Positions 6,198 through 13,121 of a DNA stretch of 15,637 bases are shown piece by piece. Location: assembly GCA_009692395.1 (NCBI GenBank), contig SHZG01000026.1, forward strand, positions 1 through 15,637. The letters are read 5' to 3'. This DNA is from Methylococcales bacterium. Its GTDB lineage: Bacteria > Pseudomonadota > Gammaproteobacteria > Methylococcales > Methylomonadaceae. The notes under the pieces were generated by a model. It was given only the letters and a program-made list of their open reading frames with translations, did no database searches and was not told the DNA's origin. The position numbers were made by a program, and so were the translations under genes. Position 1 is the stretch's first letter. Each line of letters starts with the position of its first letter.

Positions 6198-7562
6198 ATG
6201 GATAGTCAAAGAAAATTGTCATGGTCATTTCTTCTGGCCTTAGTTTTACATCTGTTGCTGTTGGGGTTGTTTGGCCTGAGTGCGCTATTCAAACCTAACA
6301 AAGCCACCCTGCCAGTTAATCCAGAAATTATTCATGCGACTATTGTTGATGCCTCTCAAATGCAGGCTGATGTTGAAAAAAAACAACTGGCATTAAAACA
6401 AGCTGAACAAGAAAAGGCTCAAGCCGAAGCGGCTGAACGCGCTAAGATAGCAGCAGAAAAAGCGCGAGCAAACGCGCTTGAGCAAGCAGAAAGTGAGGCG
6501 AAAAAATCCCAAGAAGTCACTGAACAAGCGAAAACCGAAGCCGCCGAACAAGCCAAAGCAGAGGCAAACAAAGCCGAAGCCACCGAACGTGCTAACGCTG
6601 AAAAAATCAAGGAAAAAGCCGAAGCCACCGAACGCGCCAACGCTGAAAAAATCAAGGAAAAAGCCGAAGCCACCGAACGCGCCAACGCTGAAAAAATCAA
6701 GGAAAAAGCCGAAGCCACCGAACGTGCCAACGCTGAAAAAGCCAAGGAAAAAGCCGAAGCCACCGAACGCGCCAACGCTGAAAAAGCCAAGGAAAAAGCC
6801 GAAGCCACCGAACGCGCCAACGCTGAAAAAGCCAAGGAAAAAGCCGAAGCCACCGAACGTGCCAACGCTGAAAAAGCCAAGGAAAAAGCCGAAGCCACCG
6901 AACGTGCCAACGCTGAAAAAGCCAAGGAAAAAGCTGAAGCCACTGAACGTGCTAACGCTGAAAAAGCTAAAGAAAAAGCTGAAGCCACTGAACGTGCTAA
7001 CGCTGAAAAAGCCAAGGAAAAAGCCGAAGCCACCGAACGCGCCAACGCTGAAAAAGCCAAGGAAAAAGCCGAAGCCACCGAACGTGCCAACGCTGAAAAA
7101 GCCAAGGAAAAAGCTGAAGCCACTGAACGTGCTAACGCTGAAAACGCCAAAGCCTATGCGAAAAAAGCCAAAGAAGCGGCAGCAGCCAAGGCTAAAGCGG
7201 ATTTACAGGCTGAAATGGAGGCAGAGGAAAAAGCCGAAGCCAATGCAGAAGCTGCGAAGGCTAAAGCGGCCGATCAAGACGCTGAAGCTGAAAAAGTAGC
7301 AAGAGACATTAAGCAAAAAACAACGCGAAGTTGGATACGCCCTGCTGATTCTGCGGGTAATTTAAAATGTACCATTCGTGTTAAATTAACATCTGATGGC
7401 ACAGTGATGGATGCCCAAGTCGTTAAGAGCAGTGGCAATGATATTTTTGACCGTTCAGCGGAAAACGCGGTTAATAAAGCATCGCCACTTCCTGTCCCTA
7501 AAGACAAAGAGCTGTTTGCCAAAGAATTTAGATCGTTTACATTTATTTTTAATCCCCAATAA
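6198..7562 (+). CDS. tolA: TolA, periplasm-spanning protein with a 13-fold 15-residue repeat
   Basis: This 454-residue protein has the three-part TolA layout. One inner-membrane helix at about residues 9-30 (WSFLLALVLHLLLLGLFG) anchors it to TolQR. A long charged, alanine-rich helical domain runs from about 50 to 375. A C-terminal TonB/TolA-like domain from about 375 (SWIRP..., CTIRVKLTSDGTVMDAQVVKSSG, FRSFTF) contacts Pal/TolB side proteins. Within the helical domain residues 125-319 are thirteen copies of KAEATERANAEKAKE. The amino acid unit is nearly invariant (first three copies end KIKE, the last EN..), and the DNA is also near-identical, which indicates recent expansion. Only one Cys is seen in the C-terminal domain, so the disulfide known from E. 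coli TolA is missing. The start is an ATG 7 bases after tolR. Confidence 0.93.
   Translation: MDSQRKLSWSFLLALVLHLLLLGLFGLSALFKPNKATLPVNPEIIHATIVDASQMQADVEKKQLALKQAEQEKAQAEAAERAKIAAEKARANALEQAESEAKKSQEVTEQAKTEAAEQAKAEANKAEATERANAEKIKEKAEATERANAEKIKEKAEATERANAEKIKEKAEATERANAEKAKEKAEATERANAEKAKEKAEATERANAEKAKEKAEATERANAEKAKEKAEATERANAEKAKEKAEATERANAEKAKEKAEATERANAEKAKEKAEATERANAEKAKEKAEATERANAEKAKEKAEATERANAENAKAYAKKAKEAAAAKAKADLQAEMEAEEKAEANAEAAKAKAADQDAEAEKVARDIKQKTTRSWIRPADSAGNLKCTIRVKLTSDGTVMDAQVVKSSGNDIFDRSAENAVNKASPLPVPKDKELFAKEFRSFTFIFNPQ
6570..7154 (+). repeat. Tandem repeat of 45 bp, 13 copies, inside tolA
   Basis: The motif GAAGCCAC(C/T)GAACG recurs exactly every 45 bases, at 6576, 6621, 6666 and so on to 7116. 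Differences between copies are mostly synonymous (GCC/GCT, CGC/CGT, AAG/AAA). Because 45 is a multiple of three, length changes stay in frame. It also keeps other frames open, which produces long spurious ORFs on both strands. Confidence 0.95.
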
Positions 7563-7575
7563 TTAAGGCAGTTTC

Positions 7576-7655
7576 GTAGGTTGGGTTCGCGTCAGCGTAA
7601 CCCAACAGTAATTACTCCGTTTGTTGGGTTACGGCTATCGCCTAACCCAACCTAC
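7576..7655. repeat. Inverted repeat with two nested hairpins in the tolA-tolB gap
   Basis: The outer arms GTAGGTTGGGTT (7576-7587) and AACCCAACCTAC (7644-7655) are perfectly complementary. Each half is itself a hairpin, with TTGGGTT on one side and AACCCAA on the other. The form is that of the dispersed TTGGGTTACGC...AACCCAACC repeats found in many bacterial genomes. There is no T-run, so it is not a standard terminator. It may stabilise or process the tol mRNA or lower tolB expression relative to tolA. Confidence 0.75.
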
Positions 7656-7694
7656 ACAACTAAACGATAATTTTTAAGTGACCGAGGTAAACCA

Positions 7695-8978
7695 GTGAAT
7701 TTTTTTAAACTAATTGTAGTATGTACCGTACTGGGTTTTAATATTTCCAGCAGTCATGCAGAACTCACCATTGAAATTACCGAAGGCGTTGAAAGTGCCT
7801 TGCCCGTCGCCATCGTGCCGTTTGCTTCTCAAGCCGCGCCTGTTGATATTCGTAATATTATTAATGCAGATTTAGAACGGAGCGGCTATTTTAAAATGCT
7901 AGCAGAACAAGGAATGCCAAGGCGTCCTAGTACGCCTGCGGAAGTTGATTTTAATAGTTGGAAAGGGATAGGTCAGAATTATCTGACCATCGGTCGGGTG
8001 ACTGATAACGGAGGGCAATATAATGTCGAGTTCCAGTTGTTTGATGTCTATAAAGGCGAGCAACTGCTGAGTTATCAAATGAACTCATCGGCAGCCGATT
8101 TACGCAAAACTGCCCACGCCATCAGCGATATGATTTTTGAGAAATTAACGGGTAAAAAAGGCGTGTTTAGTGGTCGAATTGCCTATATTACTAGCAATAG
8201 TTTAGGTAATAGAAAGTGGTCTTATCAACTGCAAGTTGCCGATGCGGATGGTGTTAATCCACAAACGATCGCCACATCCAATGAGCCGATTATGTCGCCT
8301 GCGTGGTCGCCCGATGGTAAACAAATGGCTTATGTGTCGTTTGAAAGAAAAAGAGCCGCTATTTATGTACAGACATTGGCGACAGGTGCGCGGACGCACG
8401 TTGCTGAATTCGCGGGTATTAACGGTGCGCCTGCGTGGTCGCCTGATAGCACCCGTTTAGCATTGACATTATCTAAAGACGGTAGCCCCGATATTTATGT
8501 GCTGAATTTAGCCACTCGCGCTTTAACTAAAGTAACCAACAGCTTGGCAATTGATACTGAGCCAACGTGGTCGCCCGATGGTAATACTATCGTTTTTACT
8601 TCTGGGCAGGGCGGCAAACCACAGTTGTATATGGTGTCTGCGCAAGGCGGTAATGAACAACGATTAACCTTTACAGGTGATTATAATGCCCGCGCTAGTT
8701 TTTCACCCGATGGCAAGTATTTGGCTATGGTGCATGGTAATGGCAATCACTACCGCATCGGCGTGATGGATATGGCAACGCGGGCTATTAATGTGCTTAC
8801 CTCAGGGCCTAACGATGAATCCCCTAGCTTTGCACCGAATGGTAGTTTAATTTTGTATGCGTCCAAAAAAGGCGGGACAGGATTTTTATCGGCAGTATCA
8901 ATAGATGGTAAAATGCAGCAGAAATTGGTTTTTAATAGCGGTGAAGTTCGTGAACCCGCGTGGTCGCCAGCACCTTAA
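7695..8978 (+). CDS. tolB: Tol-Pal system beta-propeller protein TolB
   Basis: This 427-residue periplasmic protein has a Sec signal peptide at residues 1-22 (cleavage after SSSHA). It has an N-terminal TolB domain up to about 160 (VAIVPFASQAAPVDIRNII, DLERSGYFK, FQLFDVYKGEQLL) and a C-terminal six-bladed propeller. Blade motifs AWSPDGKQMAYVS, AWSPDSTRLAL, TWSPDGNTIVFTS, SFSPDGKYLAM, SFAPNGSLILYAS and AWSPAP are visible. TolB binds Pal and cycles between Pal and TolA. The start is GTG at 7695, supported by GAGG at 7684-7687. An alternative ATG in the mature part would lose the signal peptide. The gene is 17 bp from pal. Confidence 0.96.
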   Translation: MNFFKLIVVCTVLGFNISSSHAELTIEITEGVESALPVAIVPFASQAAPVDIRNIINADLERSGYFKMLAEQGMPRRPSTPAEVDFNSWKGIGQNYLTIGRVTDNGGQYNVEFQLFDVYKGEQLLSYQMNSSAADLRKTAHAISDMIFEKLTGKKGVFSGRIAYITSNSLGNRKWSYQLQVADADGVNPQTIATSNEPIMSPAWSPDGKQMAYVSFERKRAAIYVQTLATGARTHVAEFAGINGAPAWSPDSTRLALTLSKDGSPDIYVLNLATRALTKVTNSLAIDTEPTWSPDGNTIVFTSGQGGKPQLYMVSAQGGNEQRLTFTGDYNARASFSPDGKYLAMVHGNGNHYRIGVMDMATRAINVLTSGPNDESPSFAPNGSLILYASKKGGTGFLSAVSIDGKMQQKLVFNSGEVREPAWSPAP

Positions 8979-8995
8979 TTTTTTGGATATAGCAG

Positions 8996-9562
8996 ATGAA
9001 ATTCAATAAAACACTCATAGCATTGCTGGTAAGTACCAGCTTGTTATCAGCTTGTAGTGATGATAAAAAACCCATTAACGTTACTGATAATGTTAAGTAT
9101 CTCCCTAATCGTACTACTGGTGCATCCACCAACGGTTTCAATAATGGTGCAGGTGTTAATGCCTACGGACTGAATACAGACGGTATGAGCGGTGCGGGTA
9201 GTGGTGCGGCATATAATGACCCTAACAGCCCACAGGCTAAAGTCATTTACTTTATGCTCGATAGCAGTGAAGTACAGCCTGATTTTTTACCTGTCGTTCT
9301 TGCTCACGCGCAATATTTAGTCGCTAACCCAAGAATACATATTATCTTAGAAGGCAATAGTGATGAACGCGGCTCGCGTGAATACAATGTTGCTCTAGGC
9401 GAACAACGTGCTAGATCCGTTGCTAATATAATGAAAGCGCATGGTGTGTCTGATAGTCAACTGCAAACCGTGAGTTATGGCGAAGAAAAACCTGCGGCAA
9501 TGGGCAGTGATGAGTCGGCTTGGGAACAAAACCGCCGCGTTGAAATTGTTTATACGAGATAA
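8996..9562 (+). CDS. pal: Peptidoglycan-associated lipoprotein Pal
   Basis: This is a 188-residue outer-membrane lipoprotein. Its signal peptide ends with lipobox LSAC, so Cys20 would be lipidated. A flexible Gly/Asn/Ala-rich linker at about 40-78 is longer than in E. coli Pal (173 residues in total). The OmpA-like domain (about 80-188) includes IHIILEGNSDERGSREYNVA and LGEQRARSV, with the Asp and Arg that bind diaminopimelate of peptidoglycan, and ends NRRVEIVY. It anchors the outer membrane to the wall and is mobilised by TolA through TolB. cpoB begins 4 bp after the stop. Confidence 0.96.
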   Translation: MKFNKTLIALLVSTSLLSACSDDKKPINVTDNVKYLPNRTTGASTNGFNNGAGVNAYGLNTDGMSGAGSGAAYNDPNSPQAKVIYFMLDSSEVQPDFLPVVLAHAQYLVANPRIHIILEGNSDERGSREYNVALGEQRARSVANIMKAHGVSDSQLQTVSYGEEKPAAMGSDESAWEQNRRVEIVYTR

Positions 9563-9566
9563 CACG

Positions 9567-10412
9567 ATGAAAAAATATGCTTTTTTATTATTATGTCTTT
9601 GTGGCAGTGCGGTTGCAGAATCTGAATTATTCCCACCTGTGATTGATAATTCATCTTACCCAGCTTCTACGCCACTACCGAATGCGGCCGCGCCTTCATC
9701 CAAGGCATTGTATGATGTTATCGGGCGTTTGGATCAATTACAAATCGAAGTACAGCAACTGAGGGGCAAGGTAGAAGAGCAGGGCAATTTGATTGTTGAA
9801 CTGAAAAAAAATCAAACGACACTGTATTCTGACTTTGATGAACGCTTACAAAATGCAGAAAAAGGCGGTAGCCCAAGTCCTGCCGTTCAGCCCGTTGCTG
9901 AAACACCAGCAGCCCATCAGACCACCGTGACCGATTTATCAGCACCCCCCGCTGTTCCTGCACCTACGCCTGGTGAACCAGAAGTGACAGCACCTGCACC
10001 TGCGTCTAAACCACCTGCACCTGCAGTACAAGCCTCAGGCGGTGAAAAACAAGCCTATCAACAAGCCTACAGCTCACTGCGTAGCGGTAAAACTGACCAA
10101 TCAATTGAACAATTTAAAGCCTATTTAAGCCAATATCCAACAGGCGGCTATGCAGATATTGCTCACTATTATTTAGGTGAAGCCTATCGTGTTAAACCCG
10201 ATGCTGATTCTGCACGCCAAGCCTATAATCTCGTGCTAGAAAAATACCCGAACAGCACCAAAATAGCGGATACTTTATTAAGACTGGGTACGATTGAAGC
10301 GGATCAAAAAAATAACGAAAAAGCGCGTGAATATTTGACGCGTGTTACCACTGAATTCGCCAATACCCCCGCTGCCCATTCGGCAGAGAAAAAATTACAG
10401 CAATTAAAGTAA
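9567..10412 (+). CDS. cpoB: Cell division coordinator CpoB (YbgF)
   Basis: This 281-residue periplasmic protein starts at ATG 9567 with signal peptide MKKYAFLLLCLCGSAVA, cleaved after Ala17. An upstream in-frame start exists inside pal but would bury the signal peptide. A trimerising coiled coil (about 46-95, LDQLQIEVQQLRGKVEEQ) is followed by a Pro/Ala-rich linker (about 100-155) and a TPR domain (about 160-281: AYQQAYSSLRSGK, AHYYLGEAYRV, LLRLGTIEADQ). CpoB links Tol-Pal-driven outer-membrane constriction with PBP1B/LpoB peptidoglycan synthesis in E. coli. It is the regular last gene of tol-pal operons. Its stop TAA overlaps the queE ATG by one base. Confidence 0.94.
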   Translation: MKKYAFLLLCLCGSAVAESELFPPVIDNSSYPASTPLPNAAAPSSKALYDVIGRLDQLQIEVQQLRGKVEEQGNLIVELKKNQTTLYSDFDERLQNAEKGGSPSPAVQPVAETPAAHQTTVTDLSAPPAVPAPTPGEPEVTAPAPASKPPAPAVQASGGEKQAYQQAYSSLRSGKTDQSIEQFKAYLSQYPTGGYADIAHYYLGEAYRVKPDADSARQAYNLVLEKYPNSTKIADTLLRLGTIEADQKNNEKAREYLTRVTTEFANTPAAHSAEKKLQQLK

Positions 10413-11056
10413 TGACTCATTCACTACGCATTACTGAAATTTTTTACTCGCTGCAAGGTGAATCCAATACCGTCGGCTTGCCTACGGTATTTATTCGCCT
10501 GACAGGTTGCCCATTACGTTGCGTGTATTGTGATACCGCTTATGCTTTTACAGGCGGTAAAAAAATGACGTTAGCGGACATTCTTGCTGACGTTGAACAA
10601 TACGGTGGTAAATACATCACCGTCACAGGCGGTGAGCCATTAGCACAACCTGCTTGCCTTGAATTAATGACCAAATTATTGGATAAAGGCTATCGCGTTT
10701 CCCTAGAAACCAGTGGTGCGCTTGATGTGTCAGCCGTTGACCCGCGCGCCATCAAAGTTATGGATTTAAAAACCCCTAGCTCAGGCGAAATGGATAAAAA
10801 TCGTTATACCAACATTGAGTATCTCACTGCCCACGATCAAATTAAATTTGTCATCGGTAATGATGAAGATTATCACTGGTCAAAAGCAATATTAAGTGAA
10901 TACCACTTACTTAATCGTTGCGAAATTTTATTTTCACCCGTCATGGGACAGCAAAATCCAACAGAACTTGCCGACAAAATTCTCAGCGATAGACTGCCCG
11001 TGCGTTTTCAAATTCAACTTCATAAACTGCTTTGGGATGATGCCCAAGGCAAATAA
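10412..11056 (+). CDS. queE: 7-carboxy-7-deazaguanine synthase QueE
   Basis: This 214-residue radical SAM enzyme converts 6-carboxy-tetrahydropterin to 7-carboxy-7-deazaguanine in queuosine biosynthesis. It has the QueE-specific iron-sulfur motif CX3CX2C (Cys33, Cys37, Cys40 in GCPLRCVYCDTAY), the N-terminal EIFYSLQGES motif that shapes the active site, and TGGEPL at about 71-76 for SAM binding. It is coupled to cpoB by a one-base overlap and to queC by a 5-base gap. The cpoB-queE-queC order is also found in Pseudomonas and relatives. Confidence 0.95.
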   Translation: MTHSLRITEIFYSLQGESNTVGLPTVFIRLTGCPLRCVYCDTAYAFTGGKKMTLADILADVEQYGGKYITVTGGEPLAQPACLELMTKLLDKGYRVSLETSGALDVSAVDPRAIKVMDLKTPSSGEMDKNRYTNIEYLTAHDQIKFVIGNDEDYHWSKAILSEYHLLNRCEILFSPVMGQQNPTELADKILSDRLPVRFQIQLHKLLWDDAQGK

Positions 11057-11061
11057 ATACT

Positions 11062-11736
11062 ATGCAAAAAAAAGCCATCGTCCTACTATCAGGCGGATTA
11101 GATTCCATTACCGTACTCGCACTTGCCCAACAGCAAGGTTTTCAATGTTACGCCCTCAGTTTTGACTACGGGCAACGCCACAATGCTGAACTCATTGCTG
11201 CCGCGCAAATCGCCGCTGATTACCAAGTCGCAGACCATAAAATCATTAAACTGGGCTTAGGCTCAATAGGTGGTTCAGCACTCACTGATGAACACATCGC
11301 CGTGCCTCATACCCCACAAACAGGCATACCTGTCACTTATGTACCCGCGAGAAACACCATCTTCTTATCATTTGCCCTAGGTTGGGCAGAAGTATTGAAT
11401 TTGCATGATATTTTTATAGGCGTAAATGCCGTGGATTACTCAGGTTATCCCGATTGCCGCCCCGAATTTATCGAGAGCTTCCAGAAACTAGCCAACCTAG
11501 CTACCAAAGCAGGCGTAGAAGGCACACATTTTTCTATCCACACCCCACTGATACACCTAAGCAAAGCCGAAATCATCAAAACAGGCATAACCCTAGGTGT
11601 TGATTATCAACGCACTGTCTCCTGCTACTCTGCCGATGAGCAAGGGCACGCCTGCGGCGAATGCGATGCCTGCCGCCTAAGAAAAGCAGGATTCATTGAA
11701 GCAGGTATTCCAGATAATACACGTTATCAAAAATAA
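11062..11736 (+). CDS. queC: 7-cyano-7-deazaguanine synthase QueC
   Basis: This is a 224-residue PP-loop ATPase. The nucleotide-binding loop SGGLDS is at residues 10-15. The C-terminal zinc site has four cysteines at 188, 198, 201 and 204 (CYSADEQGHACGECDAC). It uses ATP and ammonia to convert 7-carboxy-7-deazaguanine to preQ0, the step after QueE. The conserved VPARNTIFLSFALG and NAVDYSGYPDCRPEFI stretches are also present. It closes the protein-coding part of the tol-que run, 45 bp before the tRNA gene, and no terminator is evident behind it. queD and queF are not in the window. Confidence 0.96.
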   Translation: MQKKAIVLLSGGLDSITVLALAQQQGFQCYALSFDYGQRHNAELIAAAQIAADYQVADHKIIKLGLGSIGGSALTDEHIAVPHTPQTGIPVTYVPARNTIFLSFALGWAEVLNLHDIFIGVNAVDYSGYPDCRPEFIESFQKLANLATKAGVEGTHFSIHTPLIHLSKAEIIKTGITLGVDYQRTVSCYSADEQGHACGECDACRLRKAGFIEAGIPDNTRYQK

Positions 11737-11739
11737 GTA

Positions 11740-11767
11740 TTGCATTCTTCATAATAATCGTTATAAT
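11740..11767 (+). promoter_or_regulatory. Promoter of the tRNA-Lys gene
   Basis: A TTGCAT -35 box (11740-11745) and a perfect TATAAT -10 box (11762-11767) are separated by 16 bp. The tRNA begins 15 bases after the -10 box, leaving a short 5' leader. Confidence 0.8.
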
Positions 11768-11781
11768 AGTATTTCTTTGTT

Positions 11782-11857
11782 GGGTCGTTAGCTCAGCTGG
11801 TAGAGCACCGCACTTTTAATGCGATGGTCGCGCGTTCGAATCGCGCACGACCCACCA
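11782..11857 (+). tRNA. tRNA-Lys (anticodon UUU), CCA encoded
   Basis: The 76-base cloverleaf is complete. Acceptor arm GGGTCGT pairs with ACGACCC and is followed by the encoded CCA. The D stem is GCTC/GAGC. The anticodon loop is CTTTTAA with anticodon TTT, and the T arm is GCGCG-TTCGAAT-CGCGC. The outermost anticodon-stem pair (27-43) is a C-A mismatch; the other four pairs are good. The sequence is close to E. coli tRNA-Lys outside the anticodon stem and part of the T stem. Its 3' end faces the integrase gene, the usual layout of a tRNA used as an integration site. Confidence 0.97.
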
Positions 11858-11865
11858 CAAAGACT

Positions 11866-11895
11866 TTGATTTTAAAGGGATTTTAAGGATAAAAT
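11866..11895 (+). promoter_or_regulatory. Possible promoter of the integrase gene
   Basis: TTGATT (11866-11871) and TAAAAT (11890-11895) are separated by 18 bp and lie just behind the tRNA 3' end. Both boxes are imperfect and the region is A+T-rich, so this is a weak call. Confidence 0.3.
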
Positions 11896-11977
11896 TCTTA
11901 GTAACTGTGTACTAAAACTATCGACTACAGTGATTTTAATGGTAGTCTTGTTTTTAACCTCTTTTGAGGATACACAG

Positions 11978-13018
11978 ATGCTAAATTTTCATATCATCAA
12001 AGTAATTCTAAAAAACGGCGAAGCCCGTTATCGTAGCATTCTTACCAAATCTGGTAAGGGAATCAAAACTAAAACATTTAGACGCAAACAAGATGCTCGT
12101 ACTTGGGGCAATCGTGCTGTGTTAGACTCTCAAGAATACGAAGCCAAAGGTATAAAACCCTGCACCATTAAATTTAGTCGCTTAGCCGATGAATATATGC
12201 ACTGGTGGACGGGAAAAGACCATGATCGCGTTAGACTGGTTTTATGTTGGGAACAACGCTTAGGCAAACTCCTACTTTCAGATATTACCCCAGAACTTAT
12301 TCGCGACACCCTCAAAGCGAAAAAATCACAAGCCCCTGCTACCTACAATAAGCACCTCGCTGTTTTATCGGCTATTCTGGACTATGCCACCTTGCAACAA
12401 GAGGATGACAGTATTCTGGAGCAGTACATTGATGAAAATCCTTGTAAGCGCGTTCGCTCTCTCAAAGTCGATAACAAAATCGTTCGTTATTTATCCAACG
12501 AAGAAAAACCCCAGTTACTTAAAGCGTCTCAAGCCATTGGTGGCAAGTTTTACCTCAAAGTCTTAATGGCTCTCACTACGGGTATGCGTAAAGGTGAATT
12601 AGAGCGGTTACGCTGGAATGACATAGATTTTGAAAAAGGTCTGGCAATGTTATCTGACACCAAGAATGGAACGCCGCGCCACACCCCGATTCCCAACGTC
12701 ATTATGGACGAAATCAAAAAACATCGTGAAATCGGTAGTGGTCTATTATTCCCCTCCAGTACCGACCAAAACAAACCCTTCGACTATAAAAAGCAATGGG
12801 CAAACTGCCTGAAAGCCGCTAATATCCAGAACTTTAGATGGCATGATATGCGTCATGATACCGCCTCAACACTGGCGCGTGATGGCAGGACATTAAAAGA
12901 AATTGCTGAAATTTTGGGGCATAAAAGCCTAGCCAGTACCGACCGCTATACCCATTTATCAACCGCGCATAAATCTCAAGTGCTGAATGATACGATGACA
13001 AAATCTATTAGCTTATAA
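11978..13018 (+). CDS. Tyrosine recombinase / site-specific integrase
   Basis: This 346-residue phage-type integrase has an N-terminal DNA-binding part (about 1-60, arm-type and basic), a SAM-like core-binding domain (about 60-155) and a C-terminal catalytic domain. The catalytic residues are visible: Arg204 (TTGMRKGEL), Lys229 (DTKNGT), His289 and Arg292 (HDMRH), His315 (LGHKS) and the nucleophile Tyr324 (TDRYTHL). All are present, so it is probably active. The start at ATG 11978 is supported by TGAGGA 7 bases upstream; an earlier in-frame GTG at 11930 adds a hydrophobic stretch unlike integrases. It begins 120 bp behind the tRNA-Lys 3' end on the same strand, which suggests this tRNA is its attachment site. 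Confidence 0.94.
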   Translation: MLNFHIIKVILKNGEARYRSILTKSGKGIKTKTFRRKQDARTWGNRAVLDSQEYEAKGIKPCTIKFSRLADEYMHWWTGKDHDRVRLVLCWEQRLGKLLLSDITPELIRDTLKAKKSQAPATYNKHLAVLSAILDYATLQQEDDSILEQYIDENPCKRVRSLKVDNKIVRYLSNEEKPQLLKASQAIGGKFYLKVLMALTTGMRKGELERLRWNDIDFEKGLAMLSDTKNGTPRHTPIPNVIMDEIKKHREIGSGLLFPSSTDQNKPFDYKKQWANCLKAANIQNFRWHDMRHDTASTLARDGRTLKEIAEILGHKSLASTDRYTHLSTAHKSQVLNDTMTKSISL

Positions 13019-13025
13019 TCCGCTT

Positions 13026-13079
13026 TGCCAGTCTAGGACGCGTAACCGAAAGGTGGAGTCATTAACCGCTTGACTGGCA
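13026..13079 (+). repeat. Inverted repeat behind the integrase gene
   Basis: TGCCAGTC (13026-13033) and GACTGGCA (13072-13079) can pair as a perfect 8-bp stem closing a 38-base interior. That interior contains a possible small hairpin ACC-GAAA-GGT with a GNRA-type loop. There is no T-run behind it, so it is not a standard terminator; it may be a structured leader of the next gene. Confidence 0.55.
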
Positions 13080-13121
13080 TTCCCTCTCAGTAATGAACGG
13101 CACTTTAATGGAGTGATTATT

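Noticed and set aside
6419..7150. A 243-codon antisense open frame rich in Ala/Ser/Leu
   Set aside because: It is a product of the 45-bp in-frame repeat of tolA, which keeps several frames open together; there is no independent start or family match.
6478..7299. A 273-codon Lys/Pro-rich frame on the plus strand inside tolA
   Set aside because: Same cause: the repeat length is a multiple of three. The tolA frame has the membrane anchor and C-terminal domain, this one has neither.
9477..9566. N-terminal extension of the cpoB frame into pal
   Set aside because: The ATG at 9567 starts a clear signal peptide; the extension overlaps pal in another frame.
11930..11977. Longer integrase start at GTG 11930
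   Set aside because: The extra 16 residues are hydrophobic and unlike integrases, and the ATG at 11978 has a well-spaced TGAGGA.
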